A stretch of DNA of 32,357 bases from Caldimicrobium sp. (lineage in GTDB: Bacteria > Desulfobacterota > Thermodesulfobacteria > Thermodesulfobacteriales > Thermodesulfobacteriaceae). Under the pieces are notes generated by a model, which searched no databases, was not told the DNA's origin, and saw only the letters and a program-made list of their open reading frames with translations. Made by a program: the position numbers and the translations under genes. The stretch covers positions 1 to 32,357 of the forward strand of contig WYEG01000025.1 of NCBI GenBank assembly GCA_009903935.1, in the 5' to 3' direction. How positions within the stretch are numbered: the first letter of the stretch is position 1; every line of letters starts with the position of its first letter. Positions 18,933-26,537 of this stretch are shown one piece after another.

Positions 18933-19967
18933 ATGAAAAACTATGAAATAATCATTGTTGGAGCGGGTCCGGCTGGGCTTCAGGCAGGAATTCACACGGC
19001 AAGGAGAAAACACTCCGTCCTAATCCTTGGAAAACCTCAAGCAAGCGCCCTATGGAACGCTCACATTGAGAATTATTTTGGCGTTCCAGGAAAAGCCTCT
19101 GGAGCTGAGCTTTTAAAGGTAGGCTTAGCTCAGGCTCAGGGTTTCGGGGCAGAATTCTTGGAAGAGGATGTTGTTAAAATTGAAAGAGTAGAACCCGGTT
19201 TTTTGGTTGAGACTGAAACAGGGAAGACCTTCCAAGGCTTAGCCCTTATTTTAGCGCTGGGAGTAAAGAAAAAGAAGAAGATTTTTAAAGAGGAGGATAA
19301 GTTTGTTGGCAAGGGGGTTTCTTACTGCGTAGACTGTGATGCCTGGTTTTATAGAGGAAAGAGGGTTGCAGTGATAGGCGATGGTAGCGCAGCCCTTCAT
19401 GGAGCTCAAACTTTAACCAAGTTTGCCGAAAAGGTTTATCTCATCCCTTATTCTTTTCGTCATCCCGAGCGTAGCGAGGGATCCCCTACGGCGTTCGGAG
19501 CGACAACTAATGAGGAGACCCCTCGGCTTGCGCCTCGGGGTGACATGATGGATACTCTGGGTGACATTGAAGGGGGTCGTGCTGACAAAAAAACTGCTTT
19601 GGATGATATAACCGAAGAGGCAGAAAAGATTGAAGTTATAAGAAAGAAGCCTTTGGAGATAGTGGGGGAGGATGAGGTTTCTGGGCTCAAGTTTGAGGAT
19701 GGAGAGAGCATTTCCGTTGATGGCATCTTCATTGAGATTGGGGCAAAGGGACCGCTTGAACTCCTTGCCCCTTTAGGTATTGAGCTTGACCCTCAAACCT
19801 TTAGCTATGTTAAAGTTAATCAAAGAATGGAGACGAATGTGCCTGGTGTTTTCGCCTGCGGTGACCTCACTGGTCCCCCTCTTCAGGTAGCAAAGGCGGT
19901 TGGAGAAGGTTGCGTTGCCGGAATCTCAGCCTCGGATTATGTAAAGGCATTAAAAGGGAAAGGCTAA
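18933..19967 (+). CDS. Thioredoxin-reductase-like FAD oxidoreductase carrying an in-frame repeat insertion
   Basis: This is a 344-residue flavoprotein of the thioredoxin reductase class. It has the FAD motif GAGPAG at the N-terminus, a redox pair Cys132-Val-Asp-Cys135, a nucleotide-binding GDGSAA, and the C-terminal FAD motif GVFACGDL. Residues 176-216 (FRHPERSEGS onward to GGR) are encoded by a HPERSEGS-type repeat. They sit right after the strand VYLIP, where NADPH-dependent thioredoxin reductases have the HRRDxxR phosphate-binding motif. Without the insertion the protein would be about 303 residues, the normal family size. The frame is open throughout and the downstream FAD motif is intact, so it is probably functional; its electron donor is uncertain. 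GGGGGTAGG precedes the ATG. Confidence 0.88.
   Translation: MKNYEIIIVGAGPAGLQAGIHTARRKHSVLILGKPQASALWNAHIENYFGVPGKASGAELLKVGLAQAQGFGAEFLEEDVVKIERVEPGFLVETETGKTFQGLALILALGVKKKKKIFKEEDKFVGKGVSYCVDCDAWFYRGKRVAVIGDGSAALHGAQTLTKFAEKVYLIPYSFRHPERSEGSPTAFGATTNEETPRLAPRGDMMDTLGDIEGGRADKKTALDDITEEAEKIEVIRKKPLEIVGEDEVSGLKFEDGESISVDGIFIEIGAKGPLELLAPLGIELDPQTFSYVKVNQRMETNVPGVFACGDLTGPPLQVAKAVGEGCVAGISASDYVKALKGKG
19458..19580 (+). repeat. REP/BIME-like HPERSEGS element, copy 1 (inside a gene)
   Basis: Two inverted hairpin units lie here. Unit 1a at 19459-19486 (plus) has the head GTCA and stem ATCCC-GA-GC-GTA-GC-GA-GGGAT. Unit 1b at 19519-19544 (minus) has head GTCA and stem CCCC-GA-GGC-GCAA-GCC-GA-GGGG. 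A degenerate tail follows with another GTCACCC on the minus strand near 19564-19558. The proposed insert is 123 bp (41 codons), which keeps the reading frame. Twenty-nine bases, 19519-19547, are identical to 23620-23648. The exact ends are inferred. Confidence 0.85.
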
Positions 19968-19972
19968 TCAAA

Positions 19973-21088
19973 ATGCCCCTTATTTGGTCTAAAACCTTAG
20001 AGATAACCCTTGGAAACTTAAGAAAAAACCTTCAAAGCATAAAGAGACTTCTTCCAGAAGAGGTGGGCATCCTTCCAGTCATAAAGAACGATGCCTATGG
20101 GCATGGTCTGCTTGAGGTCGCAAAGGTCCTTGCCGAAGAAAAGGTTTGGGGCTTTGGGCTATCCGAGCCTGACGAGGGGCTAATCTTAAGGAAGGCTGGC
20201 TTCATTCATCCTATCATTCTTCTTTCTGGATTTGAAAAGGATTGGCTACCCGAGATGGTGCATCTTAGACTAACCCCAGTTGTCACAAGCCTTGATTCCT
20301 TTTTTATCCTTAAGGAATTCTGCCTAAGAAAAGGGATAAGCGTTGAGTTTCATCTTAAAGCCGAGACAGGGATGAACCGCTTCGGTCTTCCTTTCGAAGA
20401 CCTTCAAATTCTCATTGAAGAATTAAGGGAAAATTCCTATTTAAAGCTTGTTGGGCTTATGACCCATCTTGCGGCAAGCGAAGACCCAGATTCTTCTTAC
20501 ACTCAAGCTCAGCTTGAAAACTTCAAAAAGTTTTTGAAGGTTTTGCAAACTGAGGGGTTTGCTCCCAAATACATTCATTTTTGCAATTCAGGGGGTATAA
20601 TCTTTCTTCCTGAGAAGGGGAATTTGGTAAGACCTGGCATCGCCCTATATGGTGGCTATCCATCCTTCCGGGCAAGGGCTTTCCTTAAACTTTATCCTGT
20701 CATGAGTTTGAAATCCCGTATCGTTGAAATAAAAAGACTAAAACCGGGAGAAGGGGCAGGCTATGGACCAACCTTCATAGCGAAAAGGGAAACAAGGCTT
20801 GGGATAGTTCCCGTTGGCTATGGAGATGGTTATCCTCGGGCTTTAAGCAACCGTGGCTTTGCCTATTGTTTAGGCACAAGAGTGCCTATTGTGGGAACCA
20901 TTTCCATGAAAGCTTTATACATTGACCTAACAGGTTTAGCTCACGCCAAGGTTGGGGATGAGGTGATCCTTCTTGGGGGACCAAACAATGAGGTTCCTGC
21001 TGATGAGCTTGCCCAGCTTGCCGGCACCATTTGCTATGAGCTTTTTTGCCAGCTTGGAAGGGCAATCTCAAGGACCTACAAGGATTAA
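19973..21088 (+). CDS. alr: Alanine racemase
   Basis: This PLP enzyme interconverts L- and D-alanine for peptidoglycan. The 371 residues contain the PLP lysine in VIKNDAYGHG, the second catalytic base tyrosine in GEGAGYGPTF, and the C-terminal GTISMKALYIDLT. In most alanine racemases that last motif reads SMDQ, so Asp is replaced by Lys here. ATG 19973 is chosen because it follows the flavoprotein stop by 5 nt and gives the standard N-terminus; the frame is open further upstream only through overlap with that gene. tatB follows after 2 nt. Confidence 0.93.
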   Translation: MPLIWSKTLEITLGNLRKNLQSIKRLLPEEVGILPVIKNDAYGHGLLEVAKVLAEEKVWGFGLSEPDEGLILRKAGFIHPIILLSGFEKDWLPEMVHLRLTPVVTSLDSFFILKEFCLRKGISVEFHLKAETGMNRFGLPFEDLQILIEELRENSYLKLVGLMTHLAASEDPDSSYTQAQLENFKKFLKVLQTEGFAPKYIHFCNSGGIIFLPEKGNLVRPGIALYGGYPSFRARAFLKLYPVMSLKSRIVEIKRLKPGEGAGYGPTFIAKRETRLGIVPVGYGDGYPRALSNRGFAYCLGTRVPIVGTISMKALYIDLTGLAHAKVGDEVILLGGPNNEVPADELAQLAGTICYELFCQLGRAISRTYKD

Positions 21089-21090
21089 GC

Positions 21091-21414
21091 ATGTTTAACA
21101 TTGGCTTTAGCGAAGCTTTGATCATCTTTTTTGTGGCTCTTGTTGTCCTCGGTCCTGAACGGTTGCCTGAAGTTGGAAGGTTTTTGGGTAAGCTAAGCCT
21201 TGAGTTCAAAAAAGCAATCGATGAGTTAAAGAAAGAGCTTGAGATAGAGGAGCTTGAAAAGGAGGTAGAAGAGACAAAGGAAGAGGTAAAAAAGGTTTTG
21301 GATTCGGAGATAGAGCCTTTGAAGGACCCTTTAAAGCTCCTTGAGGAGTATAAAACTCAAGATGGGTCAAAGGTAGAAGGAAAAGAAGGCTCTTCTCGAA
21401 CTCCCCCTAATTAA
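21091..21414 (+). CDS. tatB: TatB-type twin-arginine translocase subunit
   Basis: This 107-residue protein has one N-terminal membrane helix, an LGPERLPEVGR hinge, an amphipathic helix (FLGKLSLEFKKAIDELKKEL) and a long acidic/charged coiled tail. Glu8 and the GPERLP hinge favour TatB over TatA, although some bacteria use a single bifunctional TatA/B. It is directly followed by tatC. ATG 21091 is preferred because it gives the canonical MFNIGFSE start; an upstream in-frame start would lie within alr. Confidence 0.88.
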   Translation: MFNIGFSEALIIFFVALVVLGPERLPEVGRFLGKLSLEFKKAIDELKKELEIEELEKEVEETKEEVKKVLDSEIEPLKDPLKLLEEYKTQDGSKVEGKEGSSRTPPN

Positions 21415-21416
21415 CT

Positions 21417-22133
21417 ATGATAAAAATTCATGAAAAGCTTAGGCTCCTTTTTGCCCCAGATTTTCTAACAAGGCTTCGTCGTATGCTTATTCTTTATTCT
21501 GCCCTTTTTTTAATCCTTTGGTTGGCAATTTTTCTCCTTTTTCCTAAGATTTTTCCTTTTCTCATGCATTCTTACTATCATCTCGTAGGTGGGAAGCCTT
21601 TAGTTTTTATAAGCATTGAAGAAGCGCTTTTTGTAGCCATAAAGGCAAGCTTTTATCTGGCCATGATCCTTCTTTTGCCGGTCTTTCTTATCAAACTTTG
21701 GGGTTTGATCTCCCCTGAGCTTTACGAATACGAAAGAAGATTTTTGCAAAGGCTTATCGCCCTTTCTTTTCTTCTTTCTGTCTTAGGATTTTTGTTTGGC
21801 TACTATTTTCTTTTTCCAGCCTTAGTAAAAGTTTTCTTATATTTTGGGGAAAATTTTGAAAACAATCTAAGGATTGGAGCCTTTTTGTTCTTTATGTTAA
21901 AGATAATTCTTTTTTCGGTTATAATTTTTCAAATTCCGATTATCTTTGCCCTTCTTGTTAAAGAGGGATGGATTACCGAAGATTTATACCGTAAGAGAAA
22001 GCTTTATCTTTTGAGCGTTTTCTTTGGGCTTTCCTTCATCATCGCTCCATCTGATTTTTTTTCTCAACTCTTGCTTACATTGTTTTTTTTCTTATTTTTT
22101 AAGTTATCCTTTTTAATTGCTAAGGTTTTATAA
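21417..22133 (+). CDS. tatC: TatC, twin-arginine translocase core subunit
   Basis: This 238-residue protein has six predicted membrane helices. It recognises twin-arginine signals and assembles the Tat pore for folded (often cofactor-bearing) proteins. The family stretch IEEALFVAIKASFYLAMILLLPVFLIKLWGLISPELYEYERR is present, retaining the glutamate that aligns with E. coli Glu103. The N-terminus is divergent: where E. coli TatC has HLIELRKRL with Glu15, this protein reads FLTRLRRML. It starts 2 nt after tatB. Confidence 0.92.
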   Translation: MIKIHEKLRLLFAPDFLTRLRRMLILYSALFLILWLAIFLLFPKIFPFLMHSYYHLVGGKPLVFISIEEALFVAIKASFYLAMILLLPVFLIKLWGLISPELYEYERRFLQRLIALSFLLSVLGFLFGYYFLFPALVKVFLYFGENFENNLRIGAFLFFMLKIILFSVIIFQIPIIFALLVKEGWITEDLYRKRKLYLLSVFFGLSFIIAPSDFFSQLLLTLFFFLFFKLSFLIAKVL

Positions 22134-22148
22134 AAAAAGGAGGAGAGT

Positions 22149-23552
22149 ATGCCCAAGAAAAAGAAGCAAGAAGGCGTTGAGGTTGAGGCAGAGGTGAAAA
22201 CCCAAAAAAAGGGGCGAGGTAAAAGCCAGGTTGACGAGACTACTAAAGAGCCCACCCAAACAAAGGTTCTAAAGAAAAAAAGGGAAAAGCTTGAGCCTAC
22301 GGGTCCAAGGAAATACATCATGCTTATTGGGGACGGAATGGGAGATTTTATGATAAAGGAGCTTGGGTGGAAGACCCCGCTTGAGGTTGCTATAACCCCG
22401 GGGTTAGACTTTTTAGCAAGCTATGGAGAGGTTGGCTCCTGCCAGACTATTCCTCATGGGATGCATCCTGGCTCGGATGTTGCCATCATGGGACTTTTAG
22501 GCTATCCACCAGAAGAAAAATACACGGGGAGAGGACCAATTGAAGCCTACGCTCGTGGTATTGAGCTTAAGCCCGAAGATGTGGCCTATCGTTGTAATCT
22601 TGTTACCCTTCGTCTTGAGGGGGATGAGCTGATAATGGAAGACTATTCAGCTGGGCATATCGATACAGAATCAGCCATAGAGCTTATTGAAGCCATAAAT
22701 CGCGTGGCCGGAACTGATAAGGTCGAGATCGTGCCTGGAGTAAGCTATCGCCATATTTTAATCTGGAGGGGTGGGTCTGGAGGCTTGCAGACCTATCCTC
22801 CCCATGACCTTATCGGAAAGAATGTCTGGTTTGCCTTTCAAGCCTACGACGAGGAGCCTTACCTAAAAGAATTCATTCTAAAGGCTATAGCCGTGCTTGA
22901 AAAGCATCCCATAAACCAACAGAGAAAGCTTGAGAACAAGCCAGTTGCCAACGCCATTTGGCCATGGGGACAAGGGCGAGCTCCAGACCTTGAGCCTTTT
23001 GAAGAAAAATGGGGGCTAAAGGGGGCGGTAATTTCCGCGGTTGACCTTATCAAGGGATTGGGCAGGCTTGCCAAGATGACCGTTATAGATGTTCCTGGAG
23101 CAACGGGATACATTGACACAAACTACGAGGGCAAGGTTGATTATGCCATCTCAGCTTTAGAGACGCACGATTTTGTGCTTATCCATGTTGAAGCACCTGA
23201 TGAGGCAAGCCATGAAGGAAATCTTGAGCTTAAGATCAAAGCTATAGATGAGTTTGACAGACGGGTTGTGAGGTATCTTTTAGAGCGGATAGTTGAACTA
23301 ACAGATAACTATAGAATCCTTGCCTGCTGCGACCACCTTACTCCCATTTCCATCCGCACCCATTCCACAAAACCCGTTCCCTTTGTCATCTATGATTCTA
23401 AGCTTCACACCAAAAAGAAAGGGGATATTAAATTCTGTGAGAGAGTGGCTTATGAATCTCCCCTTTATTTTCCTTCTGGACCAGAGCTTTTTTCCTATTT
23501 CATTGAACGTCCTTTAAAATCAGAGGAAGTCGCAGAGCATGCTGGGCGTTAG
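22149..23552 (+). CDS. apgM: Archaeal-type cofactor-independent phosphoglycerate mutase with Lys-rich N-terminal extension
   Basis: This ApgM-family enzyme (467 residues) converts 3- and 2-phosphoglycerate in glycolysis and gluconeogenesis. It shows the metal-binding LIGDGMGD near residue 60, the nucleophilic serine in HPGSDVAIMGLLGY, and EAPDEASHEGNLELK near the end. The first ~54 residues are a Lys/Glu/Thr-rich low-complexity tail absent from typical members. A strong Shine-Dalgarno (AAGGAGGAGAG) directly before the ATG supports this start. The stop codon lies in the first bases of repeat copy 2. Confidence 0.93.
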   Translation: MPKKKKQEGVEVEAEVKTQKKGRGKSQVDETTKEPTQTKVLKKKREKLEPTGPRKYIMLIGDGMGDFMIKELGWKTPLEVAITPGLDFLASYGEVGSCQTIPHGMHPGSDVAIMGLLGYPPEEKYTGRGPIEAYARGIELKPEDVAYRCNLVTLRLEGDELIMEDYSAGHIDTESAIELIEAINRVAGTDKVEIVPGVSYRHILIWRGGSGGLQTYPPHDLIGKNVWFAFQAYDEEPYLKEFILKAIAVLEKHPINQQRKLENKPVANAIWPWGQGRAPDLEPFEEKWGLKGAVISAVDLIKGLGRLAKMTVIDVPGATGYIDTNYEGKVDYAISALETHDFVLIHVEAPDEASHEGNLELKIKAIDEFDRRVVRYLLERIVELTDNYRILACCDHLTPISIRTHSTKPVPFVIYDSKLHTKKKGDIKFCERVAYESPLYFPSGPELFSYFIERPLKSEEVAEHAGR

Positions 23553-23831
23553 CAAGTCCTTTCCCGCTCATCTTGTCGTTTCGAGCATAGCGAGAAATCC
23601 CCTCTTTGACAATCGGAGCCCCCTCGGCTTGCGCCTCGGGGTGACATGGGAAAAGGAGACCCCTCTCCTTGAGCGTTGGGGTGACATCCTCCACTCTGTC
23701 ATGCCGAGGGATAGCGAGGCATCTTTCACTTCGTTCGGGACGGCGTCCCCAGGGTGCCCTCTCGCTTGACAGCTCGGGGTAACAAAAAAGAGAAGCTCGG
23801 GGAGACAAAAGGAGGACTCGGGATAACAAAA
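23546..23831 (+). repeat. REP/BIME-like HPERSEGS element cluster, copy 2
   Basis: This mosaic fills the apgM-nadB gap. From left to right it has a shared 59-bp end (23546-23604) containing unit 2a (plus; stem GTTTC-GA-GC-ATA-GC-GA-GAAAT, 23578-23598); unit 2b (minus, 23620-23645, identical to 1b); degenerate unit 2c (minus, 23660-23685); unit 2d (plus, stem ATGCC-GA...GA-GGCAT, 23701-23722); and unit 2e (minus, about 23727-23747). Three short tails follow at 23771-23831, each reading CTCGGG(G) plus TAAC or AGAC plus AAAA. The left end includes the apgM stop codon. Confidence 0.88.
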
Positions 23832-23846
23832 GGGTGGAGCAAAAAT

Positions 23847-25451
23847 ATGAAAGTTGAAAAGACGGATTTTTTGATCGTTGGCTCAGGAATTGCCGGTCTT
23901 TCTTTAGCCTTAAAGCTTAAAGACTTTGGAGAGGTTGTAATTTTAACTAAAAAGAGGAAGTTTGAAACGGCAACCTCTCTTGCTCAAGGTGGCATAGCCT
24001 GCGTGATGGGAGAAGATGATAGTTTCGACCTGCATATACAGGATACGTTGATCGCAGGTGATGGTCTTTGTGATAGAAAGATCGTTGAGCTCGTGGTAAG
24101 GTCAGCCCCGGAGAGGATTGCTGAGCTCCTTAGCTTAGGGGTTAACTTTGATCGGGACCCAGATGACCCAAGGAAATTTCACCTTGGTTTAGAGGGAGGA
24201 CATTCCAGGCGAAGGATCCTTCATGTAGGTGATTATACTGGAAGGGCCATTGAAAATGTGCTCATCGAAAGGGTTGTCGCCTCATCAAACATAAGGCTTC
24301 TTGAGCATCACTTTGTGGCTGACCTTTTGCTTTCTGAAACAGGGGAAGGGAGAAGGCTTGTTAGCGGGGTTCTTGCCTTTGACTTACTTCATGGTGAACC
24401 AAAGATCTATCTTGCGGACTTTGTTGCCCTTTGCACTGGTGGTGCAGGGAAGGTCTACCTATATACCAGCAATCCCGATACAGCAACAGGAGATGGCATT
24501 GCCCTTGCGGCGAGGGCTAACTGCCGAATAGCCAACATGGAATTCTTTCAGTTTCATCCAACCTGTCTTTATCATCCAAAGGCTAAGAACTTTTTGATCT
24601 CTGAAGCCTTAAGAGGCGAGGGCGCAATCCTTCTTAATCCTGAAGGTAAGCCCTTCATGCACCGCTACGACCCAGTAAGAAAGGAGCTTGCTCCAAGAGA
24701 TATTGTCACAAGGGCGATAGACTTTGAGCTTAAAAAGACGGGTGGTGAATGCGTCTACCTTGACATAACCCATCTTCCTTCAGACTACATCAAGAAGCGT
24801 TTCCCTTATATTTATGAGACCTGTTTGAAGTATGGGATAGACATTACCACTCAACCCATTCCGGTTGTGCCAGCAGCTCACTACCTTTGCGGCGGGGTCT
24901 ACACCAACGAGTATGGACAGACGGACATCCTAAATCTTTTTGCCGTGGGTGAATGCGCCTACACTGGACTTCATGGGGCAAACCGCTTAGCCTCAAACTC
25001 CCTTCTTGAGGGCTTGGTCTTTGCTCATCAAGCAAGCTTAAAGATTAAAGAGCTTTATCCTCAACTTAAAGGAAGGGTCCCTCCCCCAAGAATCAACGAA
25101 CCAAAGATAGAAGACATAAAGGATGAAAAAATCTTCATTTCCCACAACTGGGACTTAATTAGAAAGATAATGTGGGATTTTGTGGGAATCGTGCGGAGCA
25201 TAAAGATGCTTGAGTTTGCCCAAAAGAGGCTAAACCTGTTGATAGAGGAGATATCAGCAAATTGGGGTGGGTTTTATCTTGACCTTGATGTCATGGAGCT
25301 AAAAAACATAGCCATTGTGGCTGAGCTCATAGTCCGTTCAGCCATCTCACGAAAGGAATCCCGAGGAACTCATTACCTTCTTGACTATCCGGAAAAAAGA
25401 GAAGATTTTTTAAAACCCACGATCTTATTGCTGAACGGCTTTTCTATTTAA
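23847..25451 (+). CDS. nadB: NadB, L-aspartate oxidase
   Basis: NadB oxidises L-aspartate to iminoaspartate, the first step of de novo NAD synthesis; in anaerobes fumarate serves as electron acceptor. The 534 residues contain the FAD motif GSGIAGLS, TSLAQGGIACVMGEDDS, EGGHSRRRILHVGD, the active-site region EFFQFHPT, VPAAHYLCGG, and the second FAD contact GANRLASNSLLEGLVF. Start 23847 is chosen because it gives the family N-terminus and has GGTGGAGC upstream; the open frame before it is translated repeat DNA. The 3' end overlaps nth on the other strand by 27 bp. nadA and nadC are not in the window. Confidence 0.95.
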   Translation: MKVEKTDFLIVGSGIAGLSLALKLKDFGEVVILTKKRKFETATSLAQGGIACVMGEDDSFDLHIQDTLIAGDGLCDRKIVELVVRSAPERIAELLSLGVNFDRDPDDPRKFHLGLEGGHSRRRILHVGDYTGRAIENVLIERVVASSNIRLLEHHFVADLLLSETGEGRRLVSGVLAFDLLHGEPKIYLADFVALCTGGAGKVYLYTSNPDTATGDGIALAARANCRIANMEFFQFHPTCLYHPKAKNFLISEALRGEGAILLNPEGKPFMHRYDPVRKELAPRDIVTRAIDFELKKTGGECVYLDITHLPSDYIKKRFPYIYETCLKYGIDITTQPIPVVPAAHYLCGGVYTNEYGQTDILNLFAVGECAYTGLHGANRLASNSLLEGLVFAHQASLKIKELYPQLKGRVPPPRINEPKIEDIKDEKIFISHNWDLIRKIMWDFVGIVRSIKMLEFAQKRLNLLIEEISANWGGFYLDLDVMELKNIAIVAELIVRSAISRKESRGTHYLLDYPEKREDFLKPTILLLNGFSI

Positions 25452-26087
25452 AACATAGGAACACAAGTTATTTAACGGACATTCTTCACACCTTGGTTTT
25501 GCTGGCTTACAGATAGTTTGTCCAAAGGCAACAAGGAGCTTGTTAAGCTTTGGTCTTAGGTCTTCGGGAACAATTTGATGGAGAACCTTTTCTGTTTCCT
25601 CAACCTTTTTCGTGTTGATAAGTCTTAAGCGATTGCAGACCCTATGAACATGGGTGTCAACTCCAATGTAAGGAAGGTTGAAGGCTTGACTTAGGACTAT
25701 GTTGGCAACCTTTCTCCCAACTCCAGGAAGTTTTAGAAGCTCATCTTGAGACTTAGGAACAGAGCCCCTGTGTTTTTCTAAGAGAACTTTGGCAAGATTG
25801 CGAAGCCTCTTTGCCTTTTCTCGATAGAAACCAACAGGATATAGAAGCTTTGCTAAATCTTCTTCAGAAAATTTTAAAATGTCTTGAGGAGTGTTTATCA
25901 CTGAAAGGAGTTTTTCGCAAACCTTAGCTGTAGTCTCATCCCTTGTTCTCGTTGAAATAAGGGCGCAGATTAAAACTTTAAAAGGGTGTGGGTCTATGAG
26001 GCTTGAAAGTCTTTTAACCGGAGCTGATAGCTCTGAGTAGGTTTTTTCTAAGATTTCGTAAATTTGTCGAAGCCTATCTTCCTCCAT
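25425..26087 (-). CDS. nth: Endonuclease III (Nth)
   Basis: This DNA glycosylase/AP lyase acts on oxidised pyrimidines. The 220 residues contain the helix-hairpin-helix LPGVGRKVANIVL with the catalytic lysine, the catalytic aspartate in VDTHVHRVCNR, and a C-terminal [4Fe-4S] loop C-x6-C-x2-C-x5-C (CKPAKPRCEECPLNNLC). The damage-probing segment reads STRTRDETT rather than the E. coli SAQATD; this version is common in thermophiles. It is 10 nt downstream of the NIL-ferredoxin gene and overlaps nadB convergently by 27 bp. Confidence 0.95.
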   Translation of the reverse strand: MEEDRLRQIYEILEKTYSELSAPVKRLSSLIDPHPFKVLICALISTRTRDETTAKVCEKLLSVINTPQDILKFSEEDLAKLLYPVGFYREKAKRLRNLAKVLLEKHRGSVPKSQDELLKLPGVGRKVANIVLSQAFNLPYIGVDTHVHRVCNRLRLINTKKVEETEKVLHQIVPEDLRPKLNKLLVAFGQTICKPAKPRCEECPLNNLCSYVLNRKAVQQ

Positions 26088-26097
26088 TATAGCTTCT

Positions 26098-26520
26098 TTA
26101 AATGGCTTCGCTTGGAATGAAGACCTCCATAGCCTTGGTTATGCAGGCTGAAACACAAAAACCGCAGGCCGTGCATTTTTCCGGGTCGTAGATAACCTGA
26201 AAAGTCTGCCTATCTACAAAAAGGGCTCCTGTTGGGCAGACGGCAGTGCAAGCCCCGCAATGGATGCATACTTCTTCATTCTTTGCCACCTGCTGAGCTA
26301 TGGTTTTAACATCAACCCCAACATCTGTAAGGAATTTTAACCCCTTCTCTAAGTTTTCCCTATCTCCTGAAAGTTCAAGGATCATGATTCCTTCTTTGCC
26401 TGGGGTTATCATCGCCTTAAGGATGTTGAACACAAGGTTAAAGTCCTTTACCAATCGGTAAACTATAGGCTGGTCAACGATCTCTGGAGGGAATCTTAGG
26501 ACTAAACCTTTTTTGAGCAT
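26098..26520 (-). CDS. NIL domain-2x[4Fe-4S] ferredoxin
   Basis: This 140-residue protein has a NIL (ACT-like) domain at about 1-75 followed by a dicluster ferredoxin with Cys85/88/91/95 and Cys116/119/122/126 (both C-x2-C-x2-C-x3-C). NIL-ferredoxins in methanogens are partners of the COG1900 protein in homocysteine formation from aspartate semialdehyde and sulfide, which makes a sulfur-related redox role plausible. No COG1900 gene is visible here; the upstream neighbour is a YcaO-TPR gene 17 nt away. GGAGGTTGCCCT precedes the ATG. Confidence 0.88.
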   Translation of the reverse strand: MLKKGLVLRFPPEIVDQPIVYRLVKDFNLVFNILKAMITPGKEGIMILELSGDRENLEKGLKFLTDVGVDVKTIAQQVAKNEEVCIHCGACTAVCPTGALFVDRQTFQVIYDPEKCTACGFCVSACITKAMEVFIPSEAI

Positions 26521-26537
26521 AGGGCAACCTCCATACT

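Noticed and set aside
19458-19580. An intein or protein-level mobile domain in the flavoprotein.
   Set aside because: The insert is only 41 residues, lacks splicing motifs (no Cys/Ser start or HN end), and its DNA matches the non-coding repeats elsewhere.
23500-23829. 109-codon minus-strand frame containing RRPERSERC and CHPEAQAEG.
   Set aside because: It is translated repeat DNA across the apgM-nadB gap, has no ribosome site, and matches the known class of spurious HPERSEGS proteins.
23546-23831. A CRISPR array in the repeat cluster.
   Set aside because: Units are inverted, unevenly spaced and imperfect, there are no regular spacers, and no cas genes are nearby.
23754-23846. An N-terminal extension of NadB from an upstream alternative start.
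   Set aside because: The added residues are translated element tails; the ATG at 23847 gives the normal family N-terminus and has a ribosome site.
25425-25451. Regulatory meaning of the 27-bp nadB-nth convergent overlap.
   Set aside because: Short tail-to-tail overlaps are ordinary in compact genomes and nothing else marks this one.
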